A DNA stretch of 53,057 nt from Gammaproteobacteria bacterium (GTDB taxonomy: Bacteria; Pseudomonadota; Gammaproteobacteria; Pseudomonadales; Pseudohongiellaceae): the NCBI GenBank assembly GCA_018661465.1, contig JABJIC010000005.1:1-53057 (forward strand), in the 5' to 3' direction. Below, one piece after another: positions 43,818 to 52,565 of the stretch (its first letter is position 1; every line of letters starts with the position of its first letter). Under the pieces are notes generated by a model that did not search any database, was not told the DNA's origin, and worked only from the letters and a program-made list of their open reading frames with translations. A program made the position numbers and the translations under genes.

Positions 43818-44948
43818 TTAATTAGGCACAATCCTTAGCACTTTGCCGCTATTACTATCAGTTAAAATATACAGAAAACCATCGGGGCCAACACGTATAT
43901 CACGTATGCGTGCAGCGATCTCGGGAAAAGCTGGTGTCTCGCTTGTAACTCTGCCCGATTCAATTTTTAGGTGTCGCACTTCCTGGTCGACCAATGCCCC
44001 GACAAAAAGATCTCCTTGCCATTGAGGAAATGCAGCACCGTCATAAATGGCCAATCCTGATGGAGCAATGCTTGGCACCCAATAGGTTAAGGGCTCTTCA
44101 ATACCTGGGGCTGTTTTTAGGGGCGAGACATAAGCACCGGAATAATTAATACCTTTGGTGACCGCGGGCCAGCCATAATTAAGGGCGGGCAATACTGCAT
44201 TCAACTCATCCCCGCCTTGAGCGCCATGCTCGTGCATATAAACGATGCCTGTGGCGTCATCCAACACCATTCCTTGTGGGCTTCGATGACCGTAGGACCA
44301 AACTCTGGGGTCACCCTGTTCGCCATCTGCATACGGGTTGTCGCCGGGCGCGCTGCCATCTTTGTTTATGCGAATGATCTTTCCTAACAGACTAAATTTG
44401 TCCTGTGCCGCCTCACGATACTCGAAGCCATCGCCAGTCGTCATCATTATGGTTCCGTCGGCTAAGAAAATCATCTTGCCACCATAGTGAACCGGTGTGT
44501 ATTTTAGCGGAGAGACGGTAAATAGAGTTTGAACATTTTCAACTGCCGTGTCGCTCAATGTGCCCTTCACTATTCGGGTACCATTTTCAGAGGCAGTACC
44601 GTGGGCGAAAGAGAGGTAGATGGTCTGATTCGTCACAAAATCAGGGTCTAGCATAATGTCGAAGTAACCACCCTGACTGGCAACATAGGCATTGGGCAAG
44701 CCAGCCAATGGTTCTCCCACGTCGCCCTGTGCGCTTATGCGACGAACTTCACCAACCCTTAATGCAACGAGGTAGTCCCCGTTCGGCAGGAAGGCGATTG
44801 ACCAGGGATAGTCGAGCCCCTCGGCAATGGTTTCGATTTTGTAATCCGCAGCGAGCTGATTACTTGACTCACTAGCAGCATTGACTGCGCTGATGGGTGC
44901 GGTAAATATCGTTAAGATTATCACCGTGGCCAGTAGTTTATTGCGCAT
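43818..44948 (-). CDS. PQQ-dependent soluble aldose sugar dehydrogenase-like protein
   Basis: A 376-aa periplasmic six-bladed propeller with a signal peptide (ILTIFTAPISAVNA). Family marks are EGLDYPWSIAFLPNGDYLV, the catalytic-His region in SQGGYFDIMLDP, YGHRSPQGMVLD, and HEHGAQGGDELN..YGWP. It oxidises aldoses using PQQ and calcium and delivers electrons to periplasmic carriers. Its length (~370 aa) fits the Asd/YliI group. Confidence 0.88.
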   Translation of the reverse strand: MRNKLLATVIILTIFTAPISAVNAASESSNQLAADYKIETIAEGLDYPWSIAFLPNGDYLVALRVGEVRRISAQGDVGEPLAGLPNAYVASQGGYFDIMLDPDFVTNQTIYLSFAHGTASENGTRIVKGTLSDTAVENVQTLFTVSPLKYTPVHYGGKMIFLADGTIMMTTGDGFEYREAAQDKFSLLGKIIRINKDGSAPGDNPYADGEQGDPRVWSYGHRSPQGMVLDDATGIVYMHEHGAQGGDELNAVLPALNYGWPAVTKGINYSGAYVSPLKTAPGIEEPLTYWVPSIAPSGLAIYDGAAFPQWQGDLFVGALVDQEVRHLKIESGRVTSETPAFPEIAARIRDIRVGPDGFLYILTDSNSGKVLRIVPN

Positions 44949-45013
44949 AACCCTTTCACTCCCATCGATTTCCGGTCATCATATCAAACACGGCTGGATA
45001 TGTAGGTTTTTAA

Positions 45014-45466
45014 ATGCAAAATTCAATAGTTAGAAACGTGGGTGGTTTTCTCGCAGCAGTTATCGCTGCCTATGTCCTTGGCGCTATATTTATCAGCCAA
45101 GGCAACATTGCCAGCATTGTGGCAATGGACTTCGATGTATCTGTAGCACAACGATTCGAAGCCGCGTTGCATGATGTGATGCATATGACAAATATCTATC
45201 TTCCGGTGATCGCCGTGAGTTATTTAATTGCTATGCCGGTTGCCACATATATCATTAAGTATGTTCCTCAGCAGCGCATGATCTTGTATGTATTGGCAGG
45301 TGCTGTTGGCTTGGTTGCCATTCACGTAATAATGAAACTGCTTATCGGTTTTTCTGGTATTGCTGCCACTCGCTCCTTTGTTGGTTTACTTGCACAGGCA
45401 ATTGCTGGAGGAGTAGGTGGCTATCTATTTCATATGGTTTCTATTAAGCGAATCCTACAGCTCTAA
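45014..45466 (+). CDS. Small membrane protein, unknown function
   Basis: A 150-aa protein with about four hydrophobic segments (7-30, 58-80, 88-110, 118-140). One His/Met-rich loop lies between the first two (ALHDVMHMTNIYLP). No family was recognised. It is divergent from the sugar dehydrogenase and its 3' end overlaps the convergent VOC gene by 12 bases. Confidence 0.6.
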   Translation: MQNSIVRNVGGFLAAVIAAYVLGAIFISQGNIASIVAMDFDVSVAQRFEAALHDVMHMTNIYLPVIAVSYLIAMPVATYIIKYVPQQRMILYVLAGAVGLVAIHVIMKLLIGFSGIAATRSFVGLLAQAIAGGVGGYLFHMVSIKRILQL

Positions 45467-46552
45467 GTTAGGTACAGACCAGGGCGAGCTCGGGTCAACC
45501 CATTGACGCAGAGCGAACACATTGCCGTCAATATCATTTGCATGAACCTGCCAAGAATCACCGAGTAAAACCGGCTCGCTTACGAACTCCACACCCAAAT
45601 CGCTCATGCGCGCATACTCCGCCTGAATATCAGAAACTTCAATTGAATAGGAGTAACCTAACGCGGTGCTGTCCCGGTTGCCTGTAAACTGGGGCGTTTC
45701 CGGATTGACATATTCCCAGAACTCCATACTTTTTGATCGCTGTGCCATTCTGAAGAAAACAACTTTGAGGGACACATCGTCAACATCAGTCGCATCATCG
45801 AAGGTAACGCGATCCTCGATATCAGCCGCTCGATACGGATTGAAGCCCATTATTTCTGAGTAGTAGTTGGTCAATCTCTCAATGTCGTGCGTTACCAAGG
45901 CAACTTGTGTCATCCACAAGTCCCGACCTTCTTCTATCCATTCAGGATTTCGTGGGTCACCTCCTAAACGATCAAAATCAAGCTGCTCTAGCTCAACCAT
46001 GTTTCCTTCTGGATCGTAGGCATAGGCATAAGTCACACCCGCACCCAATAGATCTACAGGACCATTGCCGCGACTGAGAATCTCTGCTCCGGCGCGCTTG
46101 AATTTATCATATCCCGATAAATGCGCTGGGGATTGAAAGCAAGTATGAGTCATACCCGGGCCTTGCACCGGCATCTTGCTAATAGGCTGGTCGCGGTTGT
46201 GGCGAAATTCCCTGAGTTCGAACAACATATTCGGGGCCTCTAGCACGGCCACCTCGTACTCTACTCCCTCGTAGCCATATAATTTGTCAGCTGCACTATT
46301 GTTGCGAACCACTTCTCTGCGAACTACTTTAAACCCTGTTGCCCTCTGATAAAAATCAAGAGATGCATCTAAATTTCTTACTGACAAGCCGATGTGATTG
46401 ACGCCCAACAGGCTGGCAGGAGAATCATTGATAGTTGCATTAGGATCAATTTCATAGGCTATCGAATGGGTGGCGAACAGAACAGAAGACACTATCGAAA
46501 AAAACAAACACACGGAAAAAGGTTTGCTTCGGATGGAAATAGGATTGAACAT
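45455..46552 (-). CDS. Exported VOC (glyoxalase/dioxygenase) superfamily protein
   Basis: A 365-aa protein with a signal peptide (VCLFFSIVSSVLFATHSIA). It has two VOC domains. The first begins GVNHIGLSVRNLDASLDFYQRATGFKVV and has the metal-ligand pattern TCFQSP..YAYAYDPEGNMVELEQ; the second begins MTQVALVTHDIERLTNYYSEIMGF and ends VHANDIDGNVFALRQW. VOC enzymes are metal-dependent isomerases or ring-cleaving dioxygenases. Export is unusual. A strong tcaggagtg ribosome site precedes the ATG. Confidence 0.82.
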   Translation of the reverse strand: MFNPISIRSKPFSVCLFFSIVSSVLFATHSIAYEIDPNATINDSPASLLGVNHIGLSVRNLDASLDFYQRATGFKVVRREVVRNNSAADKLYGYEGVEYEVAVLEAPNMLFELREFRHNRDQPISKMPVQGPGMTHTCFQSPAHLSGYDKFKRAGAEILSRGNGPVDLLGAGVTYAYAYDPEGNMVELEQLDFDRLGGDPRNPEWIEEGRDLWMTQVALVTHDIERLTNYYSEIMGFNPYRAADIEDRVTFDDATDVDDVSLKVVFFRMAQRSKSMEFWEYVNPETPQFTGNRDSTALGYSYSIEVSDIQAEYARMSDLGVEFVSEPVLLGDSWQVHANDIDGNVFALRQWVDPSSPWSVPNLEL

Positions 46553-46649
46553 TTAACACTCCTGACAAAATGATCTAAAAATTGGTTTCGCAACTAAAAA
46601 AAGCTTTTATCAAACTAAAAAAGTTATTGCTCAGGTCTAGCCTAGTTGC

Positions 46650-48506
46650 TTATTCACCATTCAGAGAATAAACCAACAAAACATTACCAGGCGCTTCTCC
46701 CCACTTTTCATAGCCGGAAGTTATAAAAACCTGCCCATTCACAATGACGGGGCCGTCGGATTCGATGGAGCCGCCTCTTGCTTCAATGCCATTTCGCGTG
46801 CCGAAGCTCTGTCGTGTATTGGTTTCCCAAAGTATGCTGCCGTCCTCGGTATCGAAAGCACGCAAGATACCATCTAGCCCGCCAGCAAAGACAAGATCAG
46901 CTGTACTGCTAACCGCTGCTGAAATCCCTTGCCAACAAAGGAACGGACTTTCCTCACATTTATTAGGCAAGTCGTTTCGCCAAACCACCTCTCCAGTGCT
47001 GAGGCTCAAGGCGTGTACGCCTGGATGCGCGGGGCCGACGTTATAGGGATTATTAGTTGGCAAGTCTGAAACACCGACAAAAACTTTTTCAGCGTTGGTG
47101 CTCATGCCGTAGTGAATGCCACCCATGGTACCACCACTTCCTGCGCGCTGTTCCCAAATTAGCGCACCATTGTTTGCAGGGTCCAGTGCGTAGACCATGC
47201 CTGATTTTTGCCCCACTAATATAATTTCGCGACCGTTTTCATCTCGAGTCAATATTGGAGATGCGCCAATATCATAATCCGGCCCATCTTCTTCCGGGCA
47301 ATTTGGAGTTCCTCTTGAGCAGGCACCATTCCAGGCATCGTCCTTGGTTAGTTGCGCGGCCCAGACGATTTCGCCAGTGAGCATGTCCATCGCCAATACA
47401 GCATCGCTGTAGTCATTCGCCGGTGAGGAGTAGTTCTCCCCGGTGCCGGCATAGACAAGATTTCGCTCCACGTCGATAGTAGGGCTGGACCAAATAGGCG
47501 CGCCCGAAGGACCATACTGTTGAATACCAGCAGTGCTCAAGATAGTTGGTCGTGGCTCCTCAGTGGTATAGGTTCGCCACAGCTCTTCTCCGGTGCTAAT
47601 ACTCAGCGCAACCAATGCACCGCGAAATGAGCAACAGGAATAGCCAACTCGAGCAGCAAGAAGCACTTCCAATGATGAAACGGGTACAATTAATGTGTCT
47701 CCATGGGCAATCACGGATCCGGTGATTGTGGCTTGAGGATGATCATGCACCTCTTTTTTCCAGTTCAGCTCTCCGGTTCGCGCATTTACTGCATAGGCAC
47801 TGCCTGCGAAATCCCCGAACAAGAGCGTTTCCGGTATTCCCTCATCATCGGTATCTACATATATCGCGCCACGTACTTCTGCATCGGCGCTGAAGGTCCA
47901 TGAGGGACAGCCATTGGAATTATCCAGAGCATAAACAGTCCCTTCCTGGCTGCCGATGAAAGTCACTTCGGCTGTGACTACAGGCTGAGATCGCGATCGA
48001 GTTGTATCAGGAGTTGCGAACGCCCATTTGAGTTCCAATTGATTAACATTGGTCTTGTTGAGGATCGATTCACTAGCCTGATGGCGAGTATTTCCCGATT
48101 CGCCGCCCCAGCCATTCCAAGCCACTGGCTGAGTTAAAGGTGAATTTGCATCACGGGTAGCTTCACAGCTAAAACTAACCGCCTCAGTTCGAGTTTCATC
48201 GTATTGCTCACCTGAAAGATAATAGGCAATATTTCTCTTTTGTTCACGAGTCAGTGCCATGCCTGAGGTAGCCATTGATCCAAATTCAAGTACATCGATG
48301 ATGCGTCCAGGAGAGTAAAACTCGAACGCAGCTCGTTGTGGAGCCTCCAACAAAGCTCCGTCATGGCATTCAGCGCAGAACAGCCCATATTGCGCTTCTC
48401 CATCCGCTAGTTGTGCATCGTCCTGCGCGGTCTGGGCCAATACATTCCCAGAGGCAAAACAGAGCCATATTGCAATAAATGAGAAAATACTCTTGTTCGA
48501 TCGCAT
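46650..48506 (-). CDS. PQQ quinoprotein dehydrogenase with N-terminal cytochrome c domain (PVADH-like)
   Basis: A 618-aa periplasmic protein, signal peptide ending NVLAQ. The cytochrome domain has CAECHDG near residue 40 with Met in SGMALTREQ. The remainder is an eight-bladed PQQ propeller (repeats ending W.., e.g. GTVYALDNSNG, LVALSISTGEELWRT, LYAVDP-like GMVYALDPANNGALIWEQ). The vicinal Cys pair GYSCC is the PQQ-contacting disulfide of quinoprotein alcohol dehydrogenases. Architecture resembles polyvinyl-alcohol dehydrogenase (cytochrome). The substrate is likely a secondary alcohol; not provable here. Confidence 0.85.
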   Translation of the reverse strand: MRSNKSIFSFIAIWLCFASGNVLAQTAQDDAQLADGEAQYGLFCAECHDGALLEAPQRAAFEFYSPGRIIDVLEFGSMATSGMALTREQKRNIAYYLSGEQYDETRTEAVSFSCEATRDANSPLTQPVAWNGWGGESGNTRHQASESILNKTNVNQLELKWAFATPDTTRSRSQPVVTAEVTFIGSQEGTVYALDNSNGCPSWTFSADAEVRGAIYVDTDDEGIPETLLFGDFAGSAYAVNARTGELNWKKEVHDHPQATITGSVIAHGDTLIVPVSSLEVLLAARVGYSCCSFRGALVALSISTGEELWRTYTTEEPRPTILSTAGIQQYGPSGAPIWSSPTIDVERNLVYAGTGENYSSPANDYSDAVLAMDMLTGEIVWAAQLTKDDAWNGACSRGTPNCPEEDGPDYDIGASPILTRDENGREIILVGQKSGMVYALDPANNGALIWEQRAGSGGTMGGIHYGMSTNAEKVFVGVSDLPTNNPYNVGPAHPGVHALSLSTGEVVWRNDLPNKCEESPFLCWQGISAAVSSTADLVFAGGLDGILRAFDTEDGSILWETNTRQSFGTRNGIEARGGSIESDGPVIVNGQVFITSGYEKWGEAPGNVLLVYSLNGE

Positions 48507-48781
48507 GTTCCGTTACCTATTTTATTCACTGTACTTTCGGATGATTCCAATATTCAGCTAATGTGGAGGGACTACTATTCTGATCTTATTTATTTGTTAT
48601 GTATTGGCCAATGTATCAATTTATCTTCTTCTTGAGAATGCCGAATGCAGCAAAATTGCTCGATTGGTACCAGAAGTAGTCGAAGAAAATGGAAGCTCTA
48701 GCATTAAAGAGAACTGAAGAAGGGAAAAGATTAGAGTGGCGCTGTCTTTTCCTTAGTGTTTACTTTTTTGGAAAGTAAGCT

Positions 48782-48825
48782 GCAAAAAAATGCGCTAACA
48801 GAACGACCAAATTCCGTAGCGCATT
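48782..48825 (-). terminator. Minus-strand Rho-independent terminator
   Basis: A 9-bp stem (aatgcgcta 48789-48797 / tagcgcatt 48817-48825) with a 19-base loop. On the minus strand it is followed by a T7 run. It sits just downstream of tRNA-Met fragment 2, as expected for a tRNA transcription unit. Confidence 0.75.
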
Positions 48826-48833
48826 GATTTGTA

Positions 48834-48878
48834 TGGTGGGCCCACAGGGACTCGAACCCCGGACAAACGGATTATGAG
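48834..48878 (-). pseudogene. tRNA-Met(CAT) 3'-half fragment 2
   Basis: A 45-base block homologous to fragment 1 at 43635-43679 in the same orientation, ending in ACCA. Minus-strand reading gives CTCATAA anticodon loop, T arm CGGGG-TTCGAGT-CCCTG and acceptor strand TGGGCCC. T-arm differences from fragment 1 keep base pairing. The 5' half is absent, since the next bases (cactgc) cannot form the anticodon stem with TCCGT. Homology to fragment 1 ends four bases beyond the loop (gcag). Confidence 0.7.
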
Positions 48879-49283
48879 GCAGTGGAACCGGGGCGCTGAG
48901 TCGCAAGTAAGCTGAAGATTTCTAACGGGTTTAATTCTGCCGCAATAACCGATCCCGCCGAAACCGAACCTCCTCCGAACCTGGCTGGGCGCCATAGCTG
49001 ACCGAACTCACTAAACCGAAGATTCCCAGACAGTTTTCTGAACCGAACACCGAACTAAACCCGAAACGGAATTGCTAACTACCTATCTATTTCTCAACCT
49101 TCGGTGTCTGCGTGGATAAGCAAAGGTGAAGTTGTCTGTAGGGCGAGAGGGTTTAGTTTGGAGTCGATTTACCATTAGGCCACTAAACTATCTGTGTCCC
49201 CTTCGTTGTTCAAAGAAAGTCTCGTTACTTAGTGTCTGACTACATCCAGTATTGAGTCGAACGAAACAACATATCTATCCGCA

Positions 49284-50477
49284 TTACTGAAATAAATCTG
49301 AAAGGGATTTTCCAGCGATATAGACCGCATTAATTGCTTTTGTTGTTATAGGGCCCCTTCTTTTTTCAAAATATTCTTCATAGCTATTTAAGTAGCCAGC
49401 GTTTCCCGGTGCGACAATAAGTTTTTGCACGGCCTCGTGCGCGGGTGTGTGGATATCGCCCATTACGATGCGCTCTCCGCGTACATAGTTGATGGCAATA
49501 TACTTAAAAAGATCAAGGGTTTCAGGTCGCTTTTGTGCATCCTCATAGGCCAGTTGTAACTCATTTTTGACCACAGCGTCGCCATTGCGATACAAGTTAG
49601 AAATAGCCCAAGCGAAATGCCAAACCGCGTGATTCCAATCTATTGCGGTGAATGGAGCGGATTCATAGAGCATGTCGATGTTGGAGAAATACAGTTCAGA
49701 AACCTTCCTCGCAATTTCCGGCGTAATAACCTGATCTCGTATACCCCATATTGCTAATTCTGAGGTAGCTGATTTGCGTGCCATCTCCGCCTCAGCCACG
49801 CGTAAGGTAGCTTCCAGGTCTATACCCTCTATCATCACGGCTGCCTGATTGTCGTAGGCGATGAAAGGCGCGATTGAAGAACAAAATGAGTTTGCTTTAC
49901 CCGGTGTTGCGAATTTTGCAGACCCGTATTCATAGTTTTCAAGTGGATTCGTGTAGCACCAGGCGTTGCTTATAGAGTCAGTGGGTTCGATAGGACGATA
50001 GTGACGCTGCCAAGAAGTTGTAATGTTCATATATTCTGGCGAATTGACGTCATATGTTATTTGATTGATTAATCGGTTGTCGCAAAGCAACTTTAGAGTT
50101 TCGTTAGAGTTCAGCTGGAAATCATCTGCAGGAAAATCGAAATTGGGCTGGCTTAAAGATGGTGGTAGTGCGGTACTATCAATAGAATTACTACTAAAGA
50201 CTGCGAAGTGCTCTGGCTCAACTATCAACGATTCAGATATTGTCAGTATTTGCCCGGTTTTATTGCTGATTATACATTGCTGCAATTGGATACTGGTGTC
50301 GCTGGTATTGTAAAGCTCCACCCAGTTAGAACCGTCTGCTGTATCAAGCGGCATGATCTCGGTAAAAACAATGTCACCTGCATGCGGCAAAGATCCGAGC
50401 GAGTCTGCTTTTTGACATGCCGCTAATCCGAGTATTGAAAAGGTCATGAGACCAAACTTGATTAGTGTGTTTCGCAT
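49284..50477 (-). CDS. Lipoprotein with LTD (lamin-tail-like) domain, unknown function
   Basis: A 397-aa protein with a lipobox LAAC at the end of the signal sequence. The N-terminal ~190 residues have the lamin-tail-domain pattern (IVFTEIMPLDTADGSNWVELYNTSDTSIQLQQC). The remaining ~190 residues are helical, with no known family (ITPEIARKVSELYFSNIDMLYES, ERIVMGDIHTPAHEAVQKLI). It has several Trp/His residues (WNHAVWHFAWA). It is probably an outer-membrane lipoprotein. Confidence 0.7.
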   Translation of the reverse strand: MRNTLIKFGLMTFSILGLAACQKADSLGSLPHAGDIVFTEIMPLDTADGSNWVELYNTSDTSIQLQQCIISNKTGQILTISESLIVEPEHFAVFSSNSIDSTALPPSLSQPNFDFPADDFQLNSNETLKLLCDNRLINQITYDVNSPEYMNITTSWQRHYRPIEPTDSISNAWCYTNPLENYEYGSAKFATPGKANSFCSSIAPFIAYDNQAAVMIEGIDLEATLRVAEAEMARKSATSELAIWGIRDQVITPEIARKVSELYFSNIDMLYESAPFTAIDWNHAVWHFAWAISNLYRNGDAVVKNELQLAYEDAQKRPETLDLFKYIAINYVRGERIVMGDIHTPAHEAVQKLIVAPGNAGYLNSYEEYFEKRRGPITTKAINAVYIAGKSLSDLFQ

Positions 50478-50558
50478 TATTGATTCCGGGTAGTCGCTAT
50501 CTTCGAGAATATGTAAATCAAAAGGGTAATTCTAATCCATCTGTCCACATTTCATCTT

Positions 50559-51245
50559 TCACTTTGGGTCCAATCGGTCGGCGGCTTGCTCAAACCGCTC
50601 GACTAAACCGGTCAGTGATTCTGCAGTTGCATCGCTTGAGCTCATGCCGCTGTGGATTGTTCGCCAAATCGATTCCGTTACTTTGTCTATATCAATAGCC
50701 CTTCCGGTTTTCATGAAGGAATACTCGGTTATCTCGACTGCACCGCCAATCATGTAGCATACAATGCTTGGTGAAGTGTCTAAGCGGAATGAGCCGTCCG
50801 CCATACCTTTCTTGATTTCATTCCTCATCAAAGCCGCCATTCTGCGGTTTTGATCGTGGGAGAGCGATGGGCGTTCGTCATCTATTTGCCGCGCATGAAT
50901 TTGTCGTAGTCTGCACATACTGCGATCTTCAGAAATCATGAGAAGAATTCGACGAATAATATAGAGTAGCCGGTTGCTGGCCCCTTCGATGATCGGCAAT
51001 GTTTGTTCGACGTCGTCGAATAGTATGGAGTAGTGACGGCGCAATACTTCATCGAGTAAATCACGCTTGCTGTCGAAGTAGCGATAAATCGTCCCTTCTG
51101 CTATACCTGCTTCTTTCGCTATCTCATCGATGGACCCTTTTTGGAAACCAGAGGTACAAAACACTTTTCGTGCGGACTCCACAATAGTGTCAATGCGCTG
51201 TCCTTTAGAAGGCCGTTTAATTTTTGTGACAGTTGTGGTGCTCAA
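50559..51245 (-). CDS. TetR/AcrR-family transcriptional regulator
   Basis: A 228-aa regulator starting at TTG 51245. The N-terminal helix-turn-helix is AGIAEGTIYRYFDSKRDLLDEVL, the TetR signature. The C-terminal ~150 residues are the helical ligand/dimer domain. It is divergent from the exported-protein/cytochrome-PQQ unit, with about 280 bases between, and is a likely regulator of it. The ligand is unknown. Confidence 0.85.
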   Translation of the reverse strand: MSTTTVTKIKRPSKGQRIDTIVESARKVFCTSGFQKGSIDEIAKEAGIAEGTIYRYFDSKRDLLDEVLRRHYSILFDDVEQTLPIIEGASNRLLYIIRRILLMISEDRSMCRLRQIHARQIDDERPSLSHDQNRRMAALMRNEIKKGMADGSFRLDTSPSIVCYMIGGAVEITEYSFMKTGRAIDIDKVTESIWRTIHSGMSSSDATAESLTGLVERFEQAADRLDPK

Positions 51246-51526
51246 AGAAATGTTCGCTCCAAGTATTCAAGTCTACGAATAGCAGCCAATATGCCACAGT
51301 AATGAATATGACTCAATTATCGGCGTTTGGACGCCAAATTGAGGTAGAGTGAGTTTTGTTGCTAGATTATCGCTTTGAAAGTAAGTACTCTGGTTCTATA
51401 TAAATGGCTCTTGCGCTTTATAGGCCATCAATAATGAGGGTGGCTCATTATATGAGGATTGCTTCAACTCTGTGCATGATGCAAGTACGACTAGGGCTCA
51501 TGCGCTCAACAAAACTGGAACTGTCT

Positions 51527-52513
51527 ATGCCTAAATTTAAGAATCTACACACGAGCATTGTACTCATGCTGTTGGCCACAGCGCCTTTAGCCTACTCTCA
51601 AACCCTTGGTTATGAGCCACCACGAACGGAGTTCGGCGCACCGGATATTCAGGGTATTTGGTCGAACCGATCTATTACCCGCATGGAAAGAAGGCCCGGG
51701 ATTGACGGGCTCGTACTCAGTGAAGAGGACGCCTTTGAAATGGCTCAGAGTTCTTTTTGGCTGAGCCTGGACAGACAGCAGCAGAACAACCCAGTAACAG
51801 AAGCCGAGGCAGGTGCGGCAGCGTTCGGGTCGCGGGGGCATAACGCATTTTGGGTCGATAATGGATCTAGCATGGGAAAGGTTAAGGGTGAGTATCGTAC
51901 TTCCTGGGTCACCGAACCTGCCAGTGGCCGGATTCCTTATAAAGAAGGTGGTGCTGCACTTCGCAGAGCATCCCATTTACCAAAAATTGGTAGTTTCGAC
52001 GGCCCTGAGACGAGGCCTGTTGGTGAACGTTGCATTGCCTTCGGCGGCATAATAGGCCCGGTGATGCAAAACGGTATCTACAACAATAATTACCAATTTG
52101 TACAAACTAAAGATCATGTGGTGCTCATGTCGGAAATGGGCCATGAGGTACGTATTATTCCCTTTGCTGACGAACACAGTAACGAAGATCTTCAGCCTTG
52201 GTTCGGTGATTCCATAGCCAGGTACGAAGGCGATACGCTGGTAATTGAAACCATCAATACCAATCCACTACAAGGCTCCTACATCTCACCGACTGGAAAG
52301 GTTACCGAGCGATTAACTCGCTGGTCAGACGATGAGATTTTCTATGAATTTACAGTGGAAGACCCAGCAATCTACACTCAACCCTGGAGTGGAGAGATGT
52401 CTTACTATAAAGAGACGGCATTGTTCGAATATGCCTGTCACGAAGGAAATTATTCTTTACCTGGAATTCTGGCTGGTGCCAGAAGAGCCGAAATGGATGC
52501 CTCTGCTCAGTAA
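51527..52513 (+). CDS. Exported protein of unknown function
   Basis: About 328 aa from the ATG at 51527, which starts a clean signal peptide (NLHTSIVLMLLATAPLAYSQ); the frame is open to 51404 but the upstream residues do not look like protein. The mature part begins YEPPRTEFGAPDIQGIWSN, a hallmark of a common but uncharacterised exported family in marine bacteria and Acidobacteria. It is followed by a cytochrome c-PQQ gene, which it may serve. Confidence 0.7.
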   Translation: MPKFKNLHTSIVLMLLATAPLAYSQTLGYEPPRTEFGAPDIQGIWSNRSITRMERRPGIDGLVLSEEDAFEMAQSSFWLSLDRQQQNNPVTEAEAGAAAFGSRGHNAFWVDNGSSMGKVKGEYRTSWVTEPASGRIPYKEGGAALRRASHLPKIGSFDGPETRPVGERCIAFGGIIGPVMQNGIYNNNYQFVQTKDHVVLMSEMGHEVRIIPFADEHSNEDLQPWFGDSIARYEGDTLVIETINTNPLQGSYISPTGKVTERLTRWSDDEIFYEFTVEDPAIYTQPWSGEMSYYKETALFEYACHEGNYSLPGILAGARRAEMDASAQ

Positions 52514-52565
52514 GCAATGTCATCACCGCTTGTTAACTACATCTGATTACTGCTAGGAAACAATT

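Larger units (their letters stand above)
48507..49283. other. Gene-poor region with tRNA fragment and CCGAA-rich tract
   Basis: 777 bases without a credible gene. It contains a minus-strand terminator (48782-48825), tRNA-Met fragment 2 (48834-48878), a tract with eight ccgaa motifs (48957-49065) and, at about 49150-49203, a hairpin that loosely resembles a tRNA 5' half. A small frame over 48795-48995 is not thought to be real. Confidence 0.6.

Noticed and set aside
48795..48995. Minus-strand frame of 66 codons across the tRNA fragment
   Set aside because: It lies over tRNA-derived sequence and lacks protein-like composition.
49150..49203. Possible tRNA 5' half on the minus strand
   Set aside because: It has a D-arm-like gtttagtggcctaatggtaaat pattern, but no pairing anticodon stem, T arm or acceptor match. 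It is more simply a bulged hairpin.
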